NCBI RefSeq assembly: GCF_000316575.1
Contig: NC_019682.1
Span: 2,478,001-2,542,000 of the forward strand
From: Calothrix sp. PCC 7507
GTDB lineage: Bacteria > Cyanobacteriota > Cyanobacteriia > Cyanobacteriales > Nostocaceae
Reading direction: 5' to 3'
Length of the DNA stretch: 64,000 bases
Shown: positions 8,145 to 16,965 of the stretch, one piece after another
How positions within the stretch are numbered: the first letter of the stretch is position 1
Layout: each line of letters opens with the position of its first letter
Position numbers and translations under genes: made by a program
Notes under the pieces: generated by a model
What the model saw: the letters and a program-made list of their open reading frames with translations, nothing else
Databases searched by the model: none
Told to the model about the DNA's origin: nothing

Positions 8145-9174
8145 TCAACGAATAGCGATTCTGCTACATGAAGGAACTAGTGGAGCTCAGGGTAAAACCG
8201 GGTTAGCACTTTTACGTTACAGTGAAGCCCAAATCGTCGCCGTCATCGATCATGAAGCTATCGGGAGATCCTTGACGGAATTAACAGGTATCAAGCGGAA
8301 TATACCGATTGTAGAATCGGTAGCGGCAGCACTGGAATATAAACCAGAAGTCTTGGTAATTGGCATTGCGCCTAAAGGCGGTGCTGTACCAGATAATTAC
8401 TGGCACGAAATTAAAGATGCTTTAGAAGCAGGGATGTCACTGGTAAATGGTTTACACACACCATTGGCAACTATAAATGAGTTAAATGCCCTCCTAAAAC
8501 CAGGGCAACTTATTTGGGATGTACGCAAAGAACCACCGAATTTAGATGTTGCTAGTGGTTTGGCACGCAGCTTACCCTGTCGGCGGGTGTTGACGGTGGG
8601 AACCGACATGGCTATTGGCAAAATGTCAACTAGTTTAGAACTACATTGGGCAGCAAAATTGCGGGGCTGGCGTTCTAAGTTTCTGGCAACAGGACAAACT
8701 GGTGTGATGTTAGAAGGTGATGGTGTAGCACTAGATGCCGTACGGGTAGATTTTGCTGCCGGTGCTGTGGAACAAATGGTGATGCGCTATGGCAGAAATT
8801 ACGACATGCTGCACATTGAAGGACAAGGTTCACTGCTGCATCCTGGTTCCACAGCTACCCTACCGCTAATACGTGGTTCCCAACCAACTCAATTAGTGCT
8901 AGTGCATCGGGCGGGGCAAACTCACAACCGGAATAATCCCCATATACCAATTCCACCCTTGCCAAAAGTAATCCAGCTTTATGAAACCGTCGCCAGCGCT
9001 GGCGGTAGTTTTGCACCAGTACCCGTGGTGGGTATAGCTTTGAATACAGCGCATTTAGATGAAGCAGCGGCACAAGCAGCGATCGCCCAAACTACAGCCG
9101 AAACAGGACTACCCTGCACAGATGTAGTCCGGTATGGGGCTGGGTTGCTACTGGATGCGGTGATGCAAAATTAA
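8128..9174 (+). CDS. DUF1611 family P-loop protein
   Basis: A 348-aa protein of the DUF1611 family. The start chosen is GTG at 8128, preceded by a GGGGG ribosome site. A more upstream ATG at 8050 would lie far inside the epimerase gene and adds residues unlike the family. A phosphate-binding loop G158-TDMAI-G164-K165-M-S167 is visible, followed by LFLATGQTG-like and DMLHIEGQGSLLHPG segments. DUF1611 genes are known to sit next to dipeptide epimerase genes, as here (17-bp overlap). An ATP-dependent ligase or kinase acting on the epimerised compound is plausible, but the reaction is an inference. Confidence 0.85.
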   Translation: MRLALNQRIAILLHEGTSGAQGKTGLALLRYSEAQIVAVIDHEAIGRSLTELTGIKRNIPIVESVAAALEYKPEVLVIGIAPKGGAVPDNYWHEIKDALEAGMSLVNGLHTPLATINELNALLKPGQLIWDVRKEPPNLDVASGLARSLPCRRVLTVGTDMAIGKMSTSLELHWAAKLRGWRSKFLATGQTGVMLEGDGVALDAVRVDFAAGAVEQMVMRYGRNYDMLHIEGQGSLLHPGSTATLPLIRGSQPTQLVLVHRAGQTHNRNNPHIPIPPLPKVIQLYETVASAGGSFAPVPVVGIALNTAHLDEAAAQAAIAQTTAETGLPCTDVVRYGAGLLLDAVMQN

Positions 9175-9278
9175 CAAGACGGCAAAAGTACGTACGGCAA
9201 AGCAGAACCCGCAGAGTAGGAAGATGGGAATATCAACATCAATCGGATGAGATGAGCAAAATATCTCCTACAACGCAT

Positions 9279-10103
9279 TTATTCGTCCAACTCATCAAGA
9301 TTCACACCTAACTGACGCAAACGTTCTGCTAATTGTTCTGCTTTTCTTTTTGCTTGTTCAGCCTCTTGTTTAGCATCTCTAGTTTCCTGTTCAGCAATAA
9401 TTGCTCGTTCGGTAGCAGCAGCAGCTTCCTCAGTGGGTTCAGCAATTAATTCGCCTGTTAAAGTGAACCACCTTAACCACAATCTTTCAATATCTCGAAA
9501 TGATCCCTGCCACAATCCCAAACTTAAACCCAACTCTGGCATTAGTAAGCGTCCATTGGCAAAAGTCATCGGTTCATAATGCCCACCCACTAGCTGAAAT
9601 GCTCTCAGTTCATCCGTATATCGACTAAAAACAATGTAATAGGGAATTCGCAAAATTCGTTCGTAAACTTCCCATTTACTAGGAGGTTTATCTGTTGGAT
9701 TTTGTTTATTGCCTAAATCTTCATCTTCTGTACCAGGAGATAATAATTCAATTACTACAAAAGGATTTGCTGGCTCTTGCCAAGTCACATAACTTAAACG
9801 CAAATCCTCACCTTTATAGAGTTGTGGTACTCCTACCACACCAAACCAATCTGGGCGTTTGTACCATAAAGGATGTTGCAAGTCATAGTAAAGATTCAAG
9901 TCAGCCGCGCTGAAAACTAGTTCGGGATTCCAATTAGTTGGCTGAAAAGTCAAATATAAAAGTAAGGGCTGTAAAAAGTGAAAATAGTCCGGCAAACCTG
10001 GTTCCTCTGGGTTGTCACTGGGTAAATCATACATCGTTGGGAGAGTTTCCCACGGAGGACGCGGTGGCTCAGATTGCGGGATGAATTGGGGAAAGGTGGT
10101 CAT
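9279..10103 (-). CDS. Uma2 family protein with C-terminal coiled coil
   Basis: A 274-aa Uma2/DUF820 protein. The nuclease-like core (about 35-200) includes RPDWFGVVGVP, NPFVVIELLSPGTEDED and WEVYERILRIPYYIVFSR. The last about 55 residues are a charged, alanine-rich heptad coiled coil (ERAIIAEQETRDAKQEAEQA and onward) ending LRQLGVNLDELDE, a tail typical of one cyanobacterial Uma2 subgroup. The function is unknown; the tail suggests oligomerisation or partner binding. It is convergent with the upstream operon and has no evident partner gene. Confidence 0.87.
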   Translation of the reverse strand: MTTFPQFIPQSEPPRPPWETLPTMYDLPSDNPEEPGLPDYFHFLQPLLLYLTFQPTNWNPELVFSAADLNLYYDLQHPLWYKRPDWFGVVGVPQLYKGEDLRLSYVTWQEPANPFVVIELLSPGTEDEDLGNKQNPTDKPPSKWEVYERILRIPYYIVFSRYTDELRAFQLVGGHYEPMTFANGRLLMPELGLSLGLWQGSFRDIERLWLRWFTLTGELIAEPTEEAAAATERAIIAEQETRDAKQEAEQAKRKAEQLAERLRQLGVNLDELDE

Positions 10104-10249
10104 AAACTATGAAAAACTTAAAGTCTACAATTCCTGATGAAATTATAGAGTAAGTAAATCAGCAAGAATAAATATAGCGATCGCTCTATACCATTTGCTT
10201 GATTACTAATACATTGAACACAGAGCCTTTTGCATAAGTGAACCCCAGT

Positions 10250-11791
10250 ATGAAACGCACCTGGAAGTCTCTCATACTAGCCTGTAACTGGATATTGTTG
10301 TCAGTCGGAACATCGATTCTGATTATTCTGACACAACCCGCACCGACTCCAGCACAAGCGCCGCCTGCACCTAGCACTGAACAGCCACAACCGAAACCTG
10401 AAGAAGCCGCAGCAGAACCAACACTCAGTTCCCAAGAAATCACCCGTCAGCTAAAACTGATCCAGGCGGATAGGCTTTATTTGGCGGGACAAATCCCAGA
10501 GGCGGAAAAAATTTATCGCCAAGTAAAACAGCCATTTGCTAAAAATAATACTCTTGAACAGCGCAAAACTGCGGTAACCGATCCAACGCAACTATCCCCA
10601 GCAGGTAAGGTATACTGGCGGGAATCGGAGGCGGGGATAGCAAGTAAGTTACAAACTCGGACTTTAGTACCTCTGCAATTGTTGGTGGATCAATATCCAG
10701 AATTTATTCCCGGACATATCCGCTTTGCTGAGGCGCTAAAAAAATACGATCGCACCCAAGAAGCATTAGATGTATTAGAACGTGCATCTTCTCTATATCC
10801 AGACCAACCAGAATTGATTAAAGCCAGAATCATTGCCCTGGGAGAGTCGAAAAAATGGATGGAGGCTTCTTTGGCGGCGCGTCAATTTGCCATTCTCAAC
10901 TCTCAAAATCCCCAAGCGCCTGAGTTCACCAAGTTAGCTACAGAAAATCTTGACCGTTACAAAGCTTATATCCAAGAAGAAATTAGAGGTAATGCTCTAG
11001 CAAATATTATTACGGGTGCTGTAGGTTATGCCGTTACTGGCAGTTTACTCGGCCCATTTTCCGCTCTTGATTCTACCATTTTGTTGCTCCAGGGTGAAGC
11101 ATCTATTGGGGAATCAGTAGCCAAGCAAGCAAAACAACAGTTAGATGTCATTAAAGATGAAACTGTTTTGGCTTATGTTAATGAAATTGGACAGAAACTA
11201 GCCAAGGTAGCCGGACGTAATGAGTTTAAATATGAGTTCTTTGTGATTCCCGAAGCAGAACTTAACGCTTTTGCGCTGCCTGGGGGGAAAATATTTATTA
11301 ATGCAGGTGCGATCGCTAAAACCAATTCCGAAGCAGAATTAGCTGGACTAATCGGTCATGAACTATCCCACGTAGTTTTATCCCACGGCTTTCAATTAGT
11401 CACCCAAGGTAACTTAATTTCCAACGTTACCCAGTATCTTCCACTAGGTGGTACCATTGGTCAACTTTTTGCCCTCAGTTATAGTCGTGACATGGAACGC
11501 CAAGCCGATACCCTCGGTACACGCCTGATTGTCGCCAGTGGCTACGCTGCTGACGGCTTGCGTAACTTGATGGTGACTTTAGAAAAACAACAAAAAAATG
11601 CACCTCCCAGTTGGTTATCATCTCACCCAGGCGGTAATGAACGAGTCAGTTCTTTAGAAGATTTGATTTCCCGTAGTAGCTATAACCGCTACGCTTATGA
11701 GGGAGTCGAGCGTCATGTAGAAATTAAAGACAAGGTAAAACAGCTACTCCAAGATAAAAAAGAACAACTAGAAAAAAAACAGCGTTCTTGA
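10250..11791 (+). CDS. M48 family metalloprotease with N-terminal TPR-like region
   Basis: A 513-aa exported protease. The start is ATG at 10250 (MKRTWKSL), giving a signal peptide with hydrophobic core to about residue 28 and a probable cleavage near PAQA. A GTG four codons upstream is an alternative. Residues about 60-220 contain TPR-like helices (RLYLAGQIPEAEKIYRQ, EALDVLERASSLYP). The peptidase M48 domain has H370-E371-L-S-H374 with third zinc ligand E416 in SRDMERQAD. Similar proteins (BepA/YfgC-like) act in the periplasm on outer-membrane protein quality control, though there the TPR follows the protease domain. The gene is followed by a COP23-like gene 71 bp downstream. Confidence 0.92.
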   Translation: MKRTWKSLILACNWILLSVGTSILIILTQPAPTPAQAPPAPSTEQPQPKPEEAAAEPTLSSQEITRQLKLIQADRLYLAGQIPEAEKIYRQVKQPFAKNNTLEQRKTAVTDPTQLSPAGKVYWRESEAGIASKLQTRTLVPLQLLVDQYPEFIPGHIRFAEALKKYDRTQEALDVLERASSLYPDQPELIKARIIALGESKKWMEASLAARQFAILNSQNPQAPEFTKLATENLDRYKAYIQEEIRGNALANIITGAVGYAVTGSLLGPFSALDSTILLLQGEASIGESVAKQAKQQLDVIKDETVLAYVNEIGQKLAKVAGRNEFKYEFFVIPEAELNAFALPGGKIFINAGAIAKTNSEAELAGLIGHELSHVVLSHGFQLVTQGNLISNVTQYLPLGGTIGQLFALSYSRDMERQADTLGTRLIVASGYAADGLRNLMVTLEKQQKNAPPSWLSSHPGGNERVSSLEDLISRSSYNRYAYEGVERHVEIKDKVKQLLQDKKEQLEKKQRS

Positions 11792-11862
11792 TGAACTAAA
11801 AAGCGAAACTTACGTCAATTAGACTAACAAGATTTTTTCCCCATTTCCACCGGAGGATGATT

Positions 11863-12690
11863 ATGTCATCAAAGCTGCTGTGCTGTGCATTTCTTAGTAC
11901 TTTAGGCTTATCTTTATTCCTAGGTAATTCCGCAACCTTTGCCCAAGTTGTAGTTCCCACAGACTCAACAGGTGGCTCACCCATCCCACCAAATGGCTCA
12001 ACAGTCCCCATAGATACATCTACAGGTGGCATTCCCGGTTCACCCCCTATCGACAATGTGGCTCGGTTTTCCTGCCAAACCTACAACGGTCAGTATACCA
12101 TCATGTATCAGCCACAAAGTCAACCTGGTCAATACTTTGCCTGGGCAACACCTGCAGCTTTGGGTGGCGGTTGGAACTCACAACTGCGCTGTCAAACTAT
12201 TGCTAATCGCTTAGAAACCTATCGCCCAGATGGGTTACAAGAACTACAAACAGCAGTTGAAAATAACGAGAACACTATCTGCGTCACCACCGAAGCCAAC
12301 CCCACCTGTCGAATTGTACTGACAGTACCCCGTGGTAAAGACCCCTTTGTAGTCCGCAATAGCGTATTCCAAAACTTGACTACCGCCGACAGCGGACAAC
12401 AAACTTTAGCTGTCAACACCTATGCAAATCGCGGTAGAGGAAATGACGATCTATTTAATTTAAGTCGCACACTTTTAGGTAGTGGTAATAGCCTAGGAAC
12501 TTCATCGACAACATCTAGACGCGGACTAAATCTTCAACCTTTCCTTGATCGCAGAGATGGCGGTACTGGTAGCGGATTGAAGAATGGTGTGGCGATTCGT
12601 TCCGGTTCCAATAGCCAAAGCAGCAATGTGAAAAAACCCCATAACAATACCCCCAATCCCAAACTCGATCCGAATAGATTCCGTCGCTAA
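11863..12690 (+). CDS. COP23-domain secreted protein
   Basis: A 275-aa exported protein. ATG 11863 is preferred over ATG 11857 because the GGAGG ribosome site directly abuts the latter. A signal peptide (MSSKLLCCAFLSTLGLSLFL to about NSATFAQ) is followed by a proline/threonine-rich linker. A domain of about 95 residues (RFSCQTYNGQYTIMYQPQSQ onward) has paired cysteines and the layout of the cyanobacterial COP23 (circadian oscillating protein) family. The C-terminus is Ser/Gly/Asn-rich and probably disordered. Function is unknown beyond membrane or periplasm association in the family. A strong terminator follows at 12716. Confidence 0.75.
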   Translation: MSSKLLCCAFLSTLGLSLFLGNSATFAQVVVPTDSTGGSPIPPNGSTVPIDTSTGGIPGSPPIDNVARFSCQTYNGQYTIMYQPQSQPGQYFAWATPAALGGGWNSQLRCQTIANRLETYRPDGLQELQTAVENNENTICVTTEANPTCRIVLTVPRGKDPFVVRNSVFQNLTTADSGQQTLAVNTYANRGRGNDDLFNLSRTLLGSGNSLGTSSTTSRRGLNLQPFLDRRDGGTGSGLKNGVAIRSGSNSQSSNVKKPHNNTPNPKLDPNRFRR

Positions 12691-12715
12691 ATTAATTAGC
12701 CATGTTTTGCTACTG

Positions 12716-12749
12716 AAACGCGCTGACAAAATATTTGCAGCGCGTTTTT
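12716..12749 (+). terminator. Rho-independent terminator after the COP23-like gene
   Basis: A hairpin with stem AACGCGCTG / CAGCGCGTT and an AT-rich loop is followed by a T run. It lies 26 bp after the stop codon. Confidence 0.85.
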
Positions 12750-13225
12750 GTATTTTATAGGGATTGGCTGGAGTGCATAGACAAAAAACGGCTTGTCGCC
12801 ATCTTGCGGGGAAGCACGCTATGCGTAGCGTCTCGTAACGCAAGTAGTAACTCGGTAAATTTTCCGAACATCTGCGAGATTTCCCCAATCGGCTTTCTTG
12901 ACGGTAGCCTACCAGTCCTCCATTCACTTTTTGACATCAGGAAACTGAGCAATATCTACGCGGAGGTTACAAATTGATATTAAATGCATTCGTCTTTGGT
13001 GGTCTGCTCACATTTGCTCATCAATAAAAATTAACTAGCTTCATGCTCTCATTTTGAGAGTAATATGCCAATTGGTCGAGGGGATGGAGTTTCTGGGCGA
13101 CTGATGATGAATACTTGCGACAAGATAATGTTATCTTATTTTCTATTAGATACTATTAATGCTAGATAATGGGAAAGCCTTGACATTTACTTGCCAATCT
13201 AGCCCAGAAAAACAAATTAACACCT
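12750..13225. other. Intergenic region upstream of aspS
   Basis: About 475 bp without a convincing gene. It holds a short interspersed repeat (GAAGCACGCTATGCGTAGCG near 12811-12830). The part nearest aspS is AT-rich and presumably contains its promoter, but no confident -35/-10 pair was identified. Confidence 0.4.
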
Positions 13226-15013
13226 ATGCGAACTCACTATTGCGGCGAACTCCGAAAAAAACATATTGGAGAAACTGTCACCTTTTACGGATGGGTAGAT
13301 CGTCGCCGCGATCATGGAGGTGTGATATTTTTAGATTTACGCGATCGCTCTGGCATTGTCCAGATCGTCAGCGATCCGCAACGCACCCCAGATTCCTACG
13401 CACAAGCCGAAGCCCTACGTAATGAATACGTCGTTGAAATTACGGGTAGGGTGACAAAACGCCCAGAAGAATCCCTCAATCCCCGCCTACCCACAGGCGA
13501 AGTGGAAATCTACGCGGACAAAATTGAGTTGCTAAATGCTGTCCGCAAACAATTACCTTTCCAAGTTTCCACCGCAGACACCGAGACAGTCCGAGAAGAC
13601 TTAAGATTAAAGTATCGTTATTTGGATTTACGACGCGATCGCATGGCCCATAACTTGCAACTGCGTCATCAAGTCGTCAAAGCCATCCGCCGCTACCTAG
13701 AAGATGTAGAAGGTTTCATCGAAGTAGAAACTCCCATTCTCACCCGTTCCACTCCAGAAGGAGCGCGGGATTACATCCTACCCAGTCGCGTCAACCCTGG
13801 TGAGTGGTATGCTTTACCCCAATCACCGCAGCTATTTAAACAATTGCTGATGGTATCCGGCTTAGACCGATATTATCAGGTCGCCCGTTGCTTCCGCGAT
13901 GAAGATTTGCGTTCTGATAGACAACCAGAATTTACTCAGTTGGACATGGAAATGAGTTTCATGTCCCAAGAAGAAATCATCGCCTTGAATGAGCAGTTAG
14001 TCGCTCATATCTTCAAAACAGTGAAAGGTATTGAGTTAAACTATCCTTTCCCTCGTCTTACTTACGCCGAAGCGATGGAACGTTACGGTAGCGATAAACC
14101 AGATACTCGCTACGGTTTAGAATTAGTCAACGTTTCCGATGTCTTAAAAGATTCCGGCTTCAAAGTCTTTCGTGACGCTATAGCCAACGGTGGTATCGTC
14201 AAAATTCTCCCGATTCCACATGGTAACGAAGCCATTTCTAATGTCCGCATCAAACCAGGTGGTGACTTATTCAAAGAAGCCAGCGAAGCAGGTGCTAGAG
14301 GTTTAGCTTATATTCGCGTCAGAGAAGATGGCGAAATTGACACCATCGGAGCAATTAAAGACAACCTCAGCGCCGAACAAAAAGCGGAAATTTTACGCCG
14401 CACGGGTGCAAAAGCCGGACATTTGCTGCTGTTTGGGGCTGGTGATACTGCTACAGTTAATAAAACTTTAGACAGATTACGGCAAGTTGTAGCTAGGGAA
14501 TTTGGGTTAATTGATCCAGAAAAAATCAACTTGCTCTGGATTACAGATTTCCCGATGTTTGAGTGGAATGCTGACGAAAAGCGCCTAGAAGCACTGCACC
14601 ACCCATTTACAGCACCTCATCCTGATGACTTAAGCGATTTAAAAACCGCACGCGCCCAAGCTTATGACTTAGTGTTCAACGGCTTTGAAGTTGGCGGTGG
14701 TAGTCGGCGCATCTATCAACGAGAAATTCAAGAGCAGGTATTTGCAGCGATTGGTTTGTCTCCAGAAGAAGGACAAAATAAATTCGGCTTTCTCTTGGAA
14801 GCATTTGAATATGGTACACCACCTCATGGTGGCATTGCCTACGGTGTAGATCGTTTGGTAATGTTGCTAGCTGGGGAAGAATCCATTCGGGATGTTATAG
14901 CTTTTCCAAAAACACAACAAGCCCGTTGTCTATTGACCGATGCACCTTCAGGAGTGGATACAAAGCAGCTCAAAGAGTTACATGTTGCTTCTACGCATCA
15001 ACCAAAGTCATAG
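13226..15013 (+). CDS. aspS: Aspartyl-tRNA synthetase
   Basis: A 595-aa class IIb aminoacyl-tRNA synthetase of bacterial length. The N-terminal OB-fold anticodon domain begins [20 protein letters not shown]. Class II motif 2 appears as [17 protein letters not shown] and motif 3 as [16 protein letters not shown]. The bacterial insertion (GAD) domain lies between. It charges tRNA-Asp; in cyanobacteria this type may also misacylate tRNA-Asn for the transamidation route, which is not resolvable here. The gene is monocistronic and is closed by a strong terminator. Confidence 0.98.
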   Translation: MRTHYCGELRKKHIGETVTFYGWVDRRRDHGGVIFLDLRDRSGIVQIVSDPQRTPDSYAQAEALRNEYVVEITGRVTKRPEESLNPRLPTGEVEIYADKIELLNAVRKQLPFQVSTADTETVREDLRLKYRYLDLRRDRMAHNLQLRHQVVKAIRRYLEDVEGFIEVETPILTRSTPEGARDYILPSRVNPGEWYALPQSPQLFKQLLMVSGLDRYYQVARCFRDEDLRSDRQPEFTQLDMEMSFMSQEEIIALNEQLVAHIFKTVKGIELNYPFPRLTYAEAMERYGSDKPDTRYGLELVNVSDVLKDSGFKVFRDAIANGGIVKILPIPHGNEAISNVRIKPGGDLFKEASEAGARGLAYIRVREDGEIDTIGAIKDNLSAEQKAEILRRTGAKAGHLLLFGAGDTATVNKTLDRLRQVVAREFGLIDPEKINLLWITDFPMFEWNADEKRLEALHHPFTAPHPDDLSDLKTARAQAYDLVFNGFEVGGGSRRIYQREIQEQVFAAIGLSPEEGQNKFGFLLEAFEYGTPPHGGIAYGVDRLVMLLAGEESIRDVIAFPKTQQARCLLTDAPSGVDTKQLKELHVASTHQPKS

Positions 15014-15042
15014 TCAATCTTTAGGGAAGCGATTAACAGTAA

Positions 15043-15094
15043 TATTACAGGGGTTCAAGTAGTTTTGATTATTTGAACCCCTGTAATTATTTTT
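15043..15094 (+). terminator. Rho-independent terminator of aspS
   Basis: A perfect 15-bp stem (ATTACAGGGGTTCAA at 15043-15057 pairing with 15073-15087) is followed by ATTTTTTA. It starts 30 bp after the aspS stop. Confidence 0.92.
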
Positions 15095-15192
15095 TACCCC
15101 TACTTCCTTTCTGATTCCTCAAATTTGGGAGTAATAATAATTTGAAAAAAGAACGCGACAGATAGGATTGTCGGGGCGTACCGCTTTTCGTA

Positions 15193-15389
15193 GGTGTCAA
15201 CTTAACGTAAAACCCATGTCCCGCCTCAGAATGAATTCTGAGTCTCATAGCAAAAGTCATCTCAAGATGACTAAATACGCCCCCAAATATTGAGTCTACT
15301 TCAATAGACTTTAGCTATTAGCCCTGAGCGGAGTCGAAGGGCGGGTGATAAAGCCAACAAATAAGCCATCTGTGGCTTAAGTTGACACC
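15193..15389. mobile_element. Hairpin-array element with terminal inverted repeats, family C copy 1
   Basis: A 197-bp element bounded by a perfect 13-bp inverted repeat (GGTGTCAACTTAA at 15193-15205, TTAAGTTGACACC at 15377-15389). Between the ends are five consecutive hairpins: CTCAGAAT/ATTCTGAG, AGTCATCT/AGATGACT, AGTCTA/TAGACT, GCCCT/AGGGC and AAGCCA/TGGCTT. A second copy at 53532-53697 keeps the 5' half nearly identical. A third, 5'-only fragment is at 43054-43076. There is no coding capacity. Confidence 0.75.
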
Positions 15390-16965
15390 AAAGGAGGACT
15401 ACAGGCTTGGGGATAAAGAACTGTACCTCATAACACCAGGAAGCGCTGTAAGCTATTGCGCCTGCAAATTGCATCACCGATAAATCCTCCCTGCTATGGA
15501 TAGACTCTATGCAATACTCTTCATCTACTCTTCAACCAAATCCCTTCAGAAAATAGAAACCCAAATGGAGATGATCTCTATTTAGTTTTGATCCGCAGAA
15601 TTTGAGCCTTTAGGTATCTGAGTATACATAAGCATTAAAAGCAGGGTTATTTACTTAACCCGAATTTTGAGATTCTTAGGTTACTTATTGTACATACTTT
15701 TTTATTTTTTACGCAAAATAAATTGAGTCTGAAAGGGTGATAAAAAATATAGCCACTACCAAAAAATAACTAAACGAGGATGTATTTTTCTTTATGAAGC
15801 TCTTGGATTACTAAAAATGGCGTGACAATTAATACTAACTACTATTACTACATTACCCTATGTTTAGCTTTATAATTGCTTGATAGAAACACTGTAAAGC
15901 TAAGATTAATCTTCCAATATTTTTCGTCCTGTCTAGTGACATTTCAATCGATGACCGCATAAAATACTTTGTTTTTTAATTCAGTCCAATTAAGTGAAGG
16001 CACGGAGAGATTTTTCATTATTAATTTACTATAAAGTCAATCCAATTAACTCTAAAACAAAATAGCCTGATGTATACTCAGAAATACGATGCACTTTCTG
16101 CATAGTAAAGAGTAATGCTAAACCACATTAGCGTTTTATCCTAAGAGGATTGAATCGATGTCATACTAAATATTAGTAATGAAAATATATGGACTAGTAT
16201 CATGAAACTAGATATTTGTCCTGACTGGGATGATTCCACTAGGTAAAAACCATAGCTATCAGGTCAAGAGAACTTTATCTACTAGGTGATTTCAATGAAA
16301 GCCTCACCGAATGTGAGTATGAAACTTAAAAATTTAATATTTCAAACTCTTGTTCTTTGCGGCTGGAGAGCAACCATACGTGGAGTGTCCCCGATATGAG
16401 AAGTTTTATTCCACGGTTCTCCGCCGGATAGCGATCGCTCTAACTTCTCTCTGCGTCTGGCTAATTTATACTTTCACTCAGCAATGCCTAGATAAATATA
16501 TTTTTGTAGAAGGTAGCTGATAGCGCTCCTTAGTCTGAGGTATCACAGTTGATAGTTATGTAAACTACAGCAAAAGAGTTTATACAGCTAATCAAGACAC
16601 TACTAAATACTTATCTAAATAATTTTTCCATTCTTAAACGTGTTGAAATTTAACAATTCACAGTTTTTTTGGTCTTCCGTAAGCTTTAAATTAGCAAGAC
16701 TGAAGAAAATAGGCTACACGAATTTGAATGCAATTATTTGTTAATCATGATCGCACCGACAACGTATTGGTAGCACTCCCAGCTTTTTAGCAACAATCCG
16801 GTGAAGTAACTAAGCCTGAAGGGAAGCATTCTGTAGGTGAATTTACTCTTAGAAAAACACAGATAGTTGACTATAACAGTAGGGTAGAGTTCCAATTTAG
16901 AAGTTAGCCAGTTTTAACAGAAAACATCAACACTATTAATATATGCATCATTTGCATTAATCATT
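15390..16965. other. Long gene-free region upstream of the exopolysaccharide cluster
   Basis: About 1.57 kb of AT-rich DNA with no ORF of convincing quality. A 35-codon reading frame begins at about 16294 (MKASPNVSMKLKN...) but lacks a clear ribosome site and was not accepted. The region may hold the regulatory leader of the cluster or decayed sequence. Confidence 0.5.

Noticed and set aside
12735-12977. 80-aa frame between the COP23-like gene and aspS
   Set aside because: It starts inside the terminator hairpin, overlaps a dispersed repeat and has no family resemblance.
15193-15389. CRISPR array interpretation of the repeated hairpins
   Set aside because: The hairpins differ in sequence and there are no constant repeats with unique spacers; no cas genes are nearby.
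16294-16401. 35-codon frame MKASPNVSMKLKN... before the Wzc-like gene
   Set aside because: No ribosome site, no recognisable family and too short to separate from chance.
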